A stretch of DNA of 23,176 bases from JAPLKX01 sp035530195 (GTDB lineage Bacteria; Hydrogenedentota; Hydrogenedentia; Hydrogenedentales; SLHB01): contig DATKVG010000022.1 in NCBI GenBank assembly GCA_035530195.1, positions 1 through 23,176 on the forward strand, in the 5' to 3' direction. Of the stretch, positions 22,601 through 23,176 are shown piece by piece. The notes under the pieces are model-generated. The model did no database searches, was not told the DNA's origin, and worked only from the letters and a program-made list of their open reading frames with translations. Each line of letters begins with the position of its first letter. Position 1 is the stretch's first letter. Made by a program: the position numbers and the translations under genes.

Positions 22601-22881
22601 TGCTTGAACAGGAACCGGCCTTTGCGATTGGTTTTGGTCTGGGCCGCAACGCGGTCGCGCAGGCCGCGCTCACCGCGGGCATAATACAGCCAGACGTCGG
22701 CTTTTTTCAGGGGTTTTCCATCGGGATCCAGGGCCGTGCCGGAGATATCGTGCTTTGGCAGGCCGGCGACAATCTCGTCGAGGGTTTTGAGGGAATCGGC
22801 AGGCGCGGCGGGCGCGTCCTGGGCAGAGGCGGCCGTAGCCGCCAGGGCCAGCGCAAGCAAACCCGCCAAGTACCGGTTCAT
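19630..22881 (-). CDS. Large secreted protein of carboxypeptidase-regulatory-like repeats
   Basis: A 1083-residue exported protein. ATG 22881 has GGGGAAG upstream and starts the signal peptide MNRYLAGLLALALAATAASA. The rest is about 11 beta-sandwich units of the carboxypeptidase regulatory-like/CnaB-like superfamily. Each opens with a G-x-V-x-D-x-x-G-K-P-(x)3-A-x-V consensus and ends with a T-D-x-x-G-x-F strand. Clear units begin near residues 45 (ISGTALDPDGKPL), 150, 235, 350, 452 (LKGKVVDETGKPVKA), 530 (YKGRVINTDGLPAAG), 627 (ILGRVTDAKGEPIAN), 712, 808 (CKIVDEAGKPISG), 895 and 990. No catalytic domain, dockerin, sortase motif or membrane anchor is seen. Probable role: a cell-surface or periplasmic scaffold, adhesin or polymer-binding protein, by analogy only. 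It is the first gene of a two-gene operon; a promoter candidate lies at 22940-22968. Confidence 0.85.
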   Translation of the reverse strand: MNRYLAGLLALALAATAASAQDAPAAPADSLKTLDEIVAGLPKHDISGTALDPDGKPLKKADVWLYYARGERGLRDRVAAQTKTNRKGRFLFKQAVVWEPQSAKTEDVTSKYSVIVRKKDELMGFNSVIEGEALDNVTVNTKKLVPCKIRVTDKDKKPIEGALVRLIYAEQKVAKDITLPRHQRYLEVFRDLGICSGVTDAKGQAAICSLPSCSYTVLKDGYAEGHSNEGGAVILFPGAKASGTVKLPDGTPLAGAAVKAGYNGNSLWWDDVTVTDDQGRYEFNYLPTKGFRYSWMKPEEEPEDRESSLSLTAQDLRPGTPYITKPEYSTPKAGEHIQKDLSLARGVVVTGRVVDLTTQGPAANFVFNAYTSGSGGSLDRVANIRTGQDGTFSFTAPPNTQIRAYWEADYEQGNYIIDESWRSRGNQIFKKSFTEDTHLDDCQVKLWPVQPLKGKVVDETGKPVKAKVSIHSDARPVATSDTGEFTIKTAPTDREFKLYAQTEKRDKAGFVTLKPGTQEAVITLEPTRPYKGRVINTDGLPAAGLKFYADVEINGSGLYMAREEPTTDANGEFELKFGCPNAAYTVFWTADDDDNRDYAYGNAKFNLAELPPDGVIQLEATQYLNAILGRVTDAKGEPIANAAINALSQDVVRHNQPVMSDKAGEFVYPRLAPGTVVLRVVAKGFKGRRVATPTDNTDLLLQLESNSQPVRQQIRLTYPDGKPAAGVDVSVMMTVRVEKKPEQVTKRFRTGKNGVAAIVAPTAPGETWKGNGTLIVQHPGYRAVCRQIFSDEDLDLDIALEPDDGSGWDCKIVDEAGKPISGATVWVGYAQISGNDIGFGDNSPFAYPPDANGAVRITSFGRVPMSLLATAPGYVKSHTWLDPVRSSDENTVTLAKAASVAVTVTTKNDGNPLAGMHVSIVTTPDTYMTVEAKETSTGLYTSDCVPAGTCQVACGGLGPVLEKYLLREPPKLETKAGEHYDVAIVMEEGTPVRGRLAFKDTMYKLEPNRASVAANQDEKSLRGARIEEDGSWILYLLPGKYTLKALAPEWLEVSRDIEVEEGKPIEGLVLEFTEKNLPKETKQ

Positions 22882-22939
22882 AAGACTTCCCCGCTTATGC
22901 CCTCACTATGACAATCGTTGAAGAAAACGATCAAGAAGC

Positions 22940-22968
22940 AGAATAGCAGATAATACTATATTTGTCCA
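22940..22968 (-). promoter_or_regulatory. Candidate sigma-70 promoter for the 1083-aa repeat protein
   Basis: On the minus strand, TGGACA (22968-22963) and TATTCT (22945-22940) are separated by 17 bp of AT-rich DNA. The predicted leader of about 50 nt contains the GGGGAAG ribosome site for ATG 22881. Confidence 0.4.
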
Positions 22969-23004
22969 GAGGCAAGAGTTGCCCCGGATTCGCACGTAAG
23001 AAAC

Positions 23005-23059
23005 GCGGCAAGATGCCGCGTCTACATTTGCGGCCAATGTAGAAGCGGCATCTTGCCGC
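23005..23059. repeat. Nested palindromic repeat, 24-bp arms
   Basis: Arms 23005-23028 and 23036-23059 are reverse complements with one mismatch around a 7-nt loop. Each arm contains its own hairpin, GCGGCA-N3-TGCCGC. The layout is the same as in the element at 4983-5062, with a different core. Nothing else firm is seen between it and the right edge; an open frame from ATG 23117 runs off the window without a ribosome site. Confidence 0.85.
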
Positions 23060-23176
23060 TTGCGGTCTCGCTGCGTCGCATCAAGAGACCCACCGTGTTC
23101 ACACCAAGACCCCGGGATGGCGGAATGGCCTGCCTTTACAAGCCCAATCAAGAACTCGCTTCGAGGTGAAAGAGCC

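Noticed and set aside
20920..22911. Two long plus-strand frames (312 and 347 codons) opposite the repeat protein
   Set aside because: They follow the periodicity of the minus-strand repeats; their products are compositionally odd and lack motifs.
23117..23176. Open frame from ATG 23117 running off the right edge (MAEWPAFTSPIKNS...)
   Set aside because: Only 20 codons, no ribosome site, next to a palindromic repeat; cannot be supported as a gene.

Overview
This is a bacterial chromosomal segment, GC-rich except around 16.0-17.5 kb. Its content fits a heterotroph of the PVC/planctomycete or Hydrogenedentes type: a formylglycine-type sulfatase, a Tat-exported Gfo/Idh/MocA oxidoreductase, secreted glycosidase-like proteins, a very large protein of carboxypeptidase-regulatory-like repeats, and many short palindromic intergenic repeats. 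The lineage is an inference from gene style; there is no rRNA or marker gene here. I saw no rRNA, tRNA, CRISPR array, phage or intact insertion sequence.

Region 1 (1-4971) looks like a catabolic module for a small sugar acid or amino sugar acid. A truncated HpcH/HpaI-type aldolase on the minus strand diverges from a plus-strand run: class III aminotransferase (glutamate-1-semialdehyde aminomutase fold), short-chain dehydrogenase, sodium/solute symporter and aldo/keto reductase. The last two genes overlap by 17 nt. Uptake, redox, transamination and retro-aldol cleavage would act together; the substrate cannot be read from sequence.

Region 2 (4972-9045) carries a secreted six-hairpin glycosidase-like protein and a membrane-anchored or secreted sulfatase, separated and followed by palindromic and TATAGGACC-type repeats. 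A fossil of the glycosidase-like C-terminus lies just after the sulfatase, so this locus has a duplication history.

Region 3 (9046-11907, minus) is a tight three-gene operon: an eight-helix membrane protein resembling DUF350, a circularly permuted ATP-grasp ligase resembling glutathionylspermidine synthase, and a 293-residue protein I do not recognise. It is the best candidate for an undescribed system. A 309-bp divergent control region with twin palindromes separates it from region 4.

Region 4 (12217-15924) has a secreted GHL6/GH42-like protein, carrying an in-frame palindromic element, and a Tat-exported Gfo/Idh/MocA protein.

Region 5 (16063-18842) is a patch of PilZ and toxin-antitoxin genes, several of them damaged: an MNT nucleotidyltransferase with a truncated HepT-like partner, an AbrB/VapC pair whose PIN domain lacks one catalytic Asp, the last 26 codons of a HicA toxin, and a YaiI/YqxD protein. 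A 245-bp element with inverted terminal repeats lies between them.

Region 6 (18889-22881, minus) encodes a 1083-residue secreted repeat protein followed by a second exported protein whose signal peptide is cut from the mature part by an in-frame TGA. The right edge carries another nested palindromic repeat.
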